Origin: Deltaproteobacteria bacterium
GTDB taxonomy: Bacteria; Desulfobacterota_B; Binatia; UBA9968
Direction: 5' to 3'
Assembly: GCA_027297485.1 (NCBI GenBank)
Contig: JAPUHZ010000387.1
Coordinates: forward strand, 1-25,266
Length of the DNA stretch: 25,266 bases
Part shown: positions 24,792-25,266 of the stretch, in pieces
How positions within the stretch are numbered: the stretch's first letter is position 1
Layout of the letters: each line of letters opens with the position of its first letter
Program-made: the position numbers and the translations under genes
The notes under the pieces: model-generated
Told to the model about the DNA's origin: nothing
Databases searched by the model: none
What the model saw: only the letters and a program-made list of their open reading frames with translations

Positions 24792-25266
24792 TTAACGCGA
24801 ATTAGAAGGCAAGTGTCTTATCATGGTTTTACGCTGTTCCGGGGTGTTATCGCTCCAATAGTCACCGATGCTTTGATCAACAGTCACGTAATGTTCCCCG
24901 GCGACTCTGGAGTCACCTGAACAGGCAACGATCGACCGGTGACCTAATGAATGGAGTCCTTTATCTATATTATGAATGATTGTTTCTATGAGACCATAAC
25001 CAAGGTCTGGCCTGACCGGCTGGTTAAGGGTTGCCACCTGCAACACTGTCAGTTTTTCATGTTTTGTCTTTATGGTCATGGCAAATTTCTCTAGATATGC
25101 CTGAGAGTGTTCGAAAACGAGTATGGCGGGTGTTTCACCCACCAAGGGGCACGCCAATGTCTTGTCTGGATCGCTCACCACATTGCGCATGTCTACCTGC
25201 CTGGTAGCGACCTTTTCTCCCAGATCGAGCGCCCAATGGAGCGCGAGAACGGAGGATAGGGCCTCT
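24792..25266 (-). pseudogene. RpoD-like fragment fused to glycosyltransferase-like N-terminus
   Basis: The minus-strand frame is open from the right edge to a TAA at 24792-24794, giving 158 residues. The first 40 or so copy RpoD residues 107-146 ([21 protein letters not shown], then diverging). From about residue 68 it reads LTVLQVATLNQPVRPDLGYG and LHSLGHRSIVACSGDSRVAG, which looks like the start of a GT4/GT5-type glycosyltransferase, but only some 80 residues are present before the stop. The likely origin is a broken second rpoD joined to a truncated glycosyltransferase gene. The upstream part is out of view, so an expressed chimera cannot be excluded. Confidence 0.6.
25149..25266 (-). repeat. 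Partial duplication of rpoD (match to 24331-24448)
   Basis: The stretch aligns without gaps to rpoD at an offset of 818 bases. Bases 25203-25266 are identical to 24385-24448 (64 of 64), while 25157-25202 match 24339-24384 at only 36 of 46. Similarity fades to the left of about 25149 and continues out of the window to the right. Confidence 0.9.

Overview
The window is a chromosomal segment of a diderm (Gram-negative-type) bacterium. LolA and a Pal/OmpA-type lipoprotein need an outer membrane, while RNase J in place of an RNase E-like enzyme argues against the usual gammaproteobacterial models. Base composition looks close to 50-55% G+C. I cannot name the species; a deep-branching diderm lineage fits best.

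Layout. (1) 1-3620 looks like an accessory patch behind the 3' end of thioredoxin reductase (trxB). It holds a YefM-YoeB toxin-antitoxin pair with its operator, bracketed by a 41-bp direct repeat of the trxB 3' end. It also holds a transposase N-terminal remnant, a secreted protein made of two related halves, and a second toxin-antitoxin pair (ribbon-helix-helix antitoxin plus PIN toxin). (2) 3737-5367 is a two-gene unit, hisF followed by an M28 metallopeptidase. (3) 5476-6879 carries a Pal-like lipoprotein and a Yip1-like membrane protein on the plus strand. (4) 14924 down to 6925 is one tightly packed minus-strand operon: plsC, rnj, uppP, ftsK, lolA, rimO, dksA-like. It joins lipid and envelope synthesis, chromosome segregation, RNA decay and ribosome modification. 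(5) 15026-17174 has ssb with a good promoter, a NudL-like NUDIX hydrolase whose stop codon lies in the end of a 186-bp MITE-like palindrome, then a promoter and a GtrA-like gene with a possible overlapping mini-ORF. (6) 17215-18777 pairs a persulfide-dioxygenase-type MBL/rhodanese fusion with a Cys-containing small membrane protein, with a long nested hairpin between them. (7) 19037-23163 holds a small acidic unknown, a 2-hydroxyacid dehydrogenase, mazG, an alpha/beta hydrolase with Cys at the nucleophile position, and an anchored unknown. (8) 23215-25266 is an rpoD-type sigma factor gene. Upstream, at the window edge, is a second, broken rpoD-like piece fused in frame to a glycosyltransferase-like N-terminus.

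The most unusual items are the scarred YefM-YoeB insertion, the MITE that supplies a stop codon and abuts a promoter, the nested hairpin before the persulfide dioxygenase gene, and the rpoD/glycosyltransferase chimera with an abrupt switch from about 78% to 100% identity. I see no CRISPR array, rRNA or tRNA. I also see no clearly new multi-gene defence or biosynthetic system.
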